A stretch of 64,000 nucleotides of DNA from Pipra filicauda. Taxonomy: Eukaryota > Chordata > Aves > Passeriformes > Pipridae. Positions within the stretch are counted from its first letter, which is position 1, and each line of letters starts with the position of its first letter. Positions 63,621 through 64,000 of this stretch are shown in pieces. The position numbers were made by a program, and so were the translations under genes. The stretch covers positions 1,302,001 to 1,366,000 of the forward strand of contig NW_024104129.1 of assembly GCF_003945595.2 (NCBI RefSeq), given 5' to 3'. The notes under the pieces are model-generated. The model was not told the origin of the DNA and ran no database searches. It worked only from the letters and a program-made list of their open reading frames with translations.

Positions 63621-64000
63621 TTGATTAATATCCAAGTGATGTCTGACATGCAAAAATACCATGCTCTTTAATCACTGGTGCCTTATGGATGTTCTTTGAC
63701 ATAAAGACAGCAGCTGGGTCTCTTCAAAACAATCCCAAAAAATCTAATCACTAATGATTTACTTGCTATTCACAAGAGGTGTTTTATGCAAGTAATTACA
63801 CAGGGACTAGGAATTTGAACAGTGATGTGATCAAGATTCATCTGCATGATTGCAAACATTTTAAAATTATTTTTCAAATATTTATTTTTATAGAAAATTA
63901 AATTAAAAATTCTTAAAGCCTGGTATTTAAGATCATGGGGGTTTTTTAAATGTCTAGTGGGAGTTAAAGGATGTCTAGGAGTGTGGAATGCATAACACTG
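63621..64000. other. Noncoding end of window
   Basis: AT-rich unique sequence with no gene, repeat or motif that I can support. Confidence 0.7.

Overview
This is a piece of vertebrate nuclear genome, most likely avian. It holds one protein-coding gene, split over three coding exons with canonical GT/AG introns. The bird assignment is an inference. It rests on very low interspersed-repeat density, a short CR1-type LINE tail (52694-52755), an LTR of a kind I associate with songbird endogenous retroviruses (43632-44448), a few worn MIR/CORE-SINE relics, and protein details that match my memory of avian TRIB2. No bacterial, plasmid or exogenous viral signal was seen.

The gene is TRIB2 (Tribbles pseudokinase 2), on the plus strand. 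A CpG-island promoter lies at about 2740-4620, with a GC-box cluster at 3131-3206. The start codon is at 4341. Coding exons are 4341-4610, 8598-8890 and 21727-22195, joining into a 343-codon protein, the length I recall for mammalian TRIB2. The 3' UTR runs to poly(A) signals at 24050-24059, with a possible second signal at 24220. The leader contains two small upstream ORFs and possibly an unannotated leader intron (3298-4191).

Layout: 1-2740 is upstream noncoding sequence, with a perfect 19-bp inverted repeat at 1132-1175 and a duplicated GATA-type motif at 1806-1829. 2740-4620 is promoter, leader and exon 1. 4611-8597 is intron 1. 8891-21726 is intron 2, which holds a surprisingly long antisense stop-free frame at 10443-11171. 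21727-24240 is exon 3 and the 3' UTR. From 24240 to 64000 there is a gene desert of about 40 kb with no convincing coding exon. It contains a paired CRE/C-EBP-like site cluster (27026-27097) beside a GC-rich patch (27480-27660), an AT-rich octamer-bearing stretch (36090-36290), a (CCCCTT)n array (36653-36744), the solo LTR, and scattered CR1 and MIR fossils.

How it fits together: TRIB2 is an adaptor pseudokinase that brings substrates such as C/EBP-alpha to the COP1 ubiquitin ligase and also touches MEK and AKT signalling. The desert downstream is the natural place for distant TRIB2 regulatory elements. The paired TGACGTCA sites flanked by C/EBP-like ATTGCAA motifs are the best candidate I can see by eye. 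I found no clear previously undescribed multi-gene system. The most interesting items are regulatory or structural, and all need alignment or transcript data.
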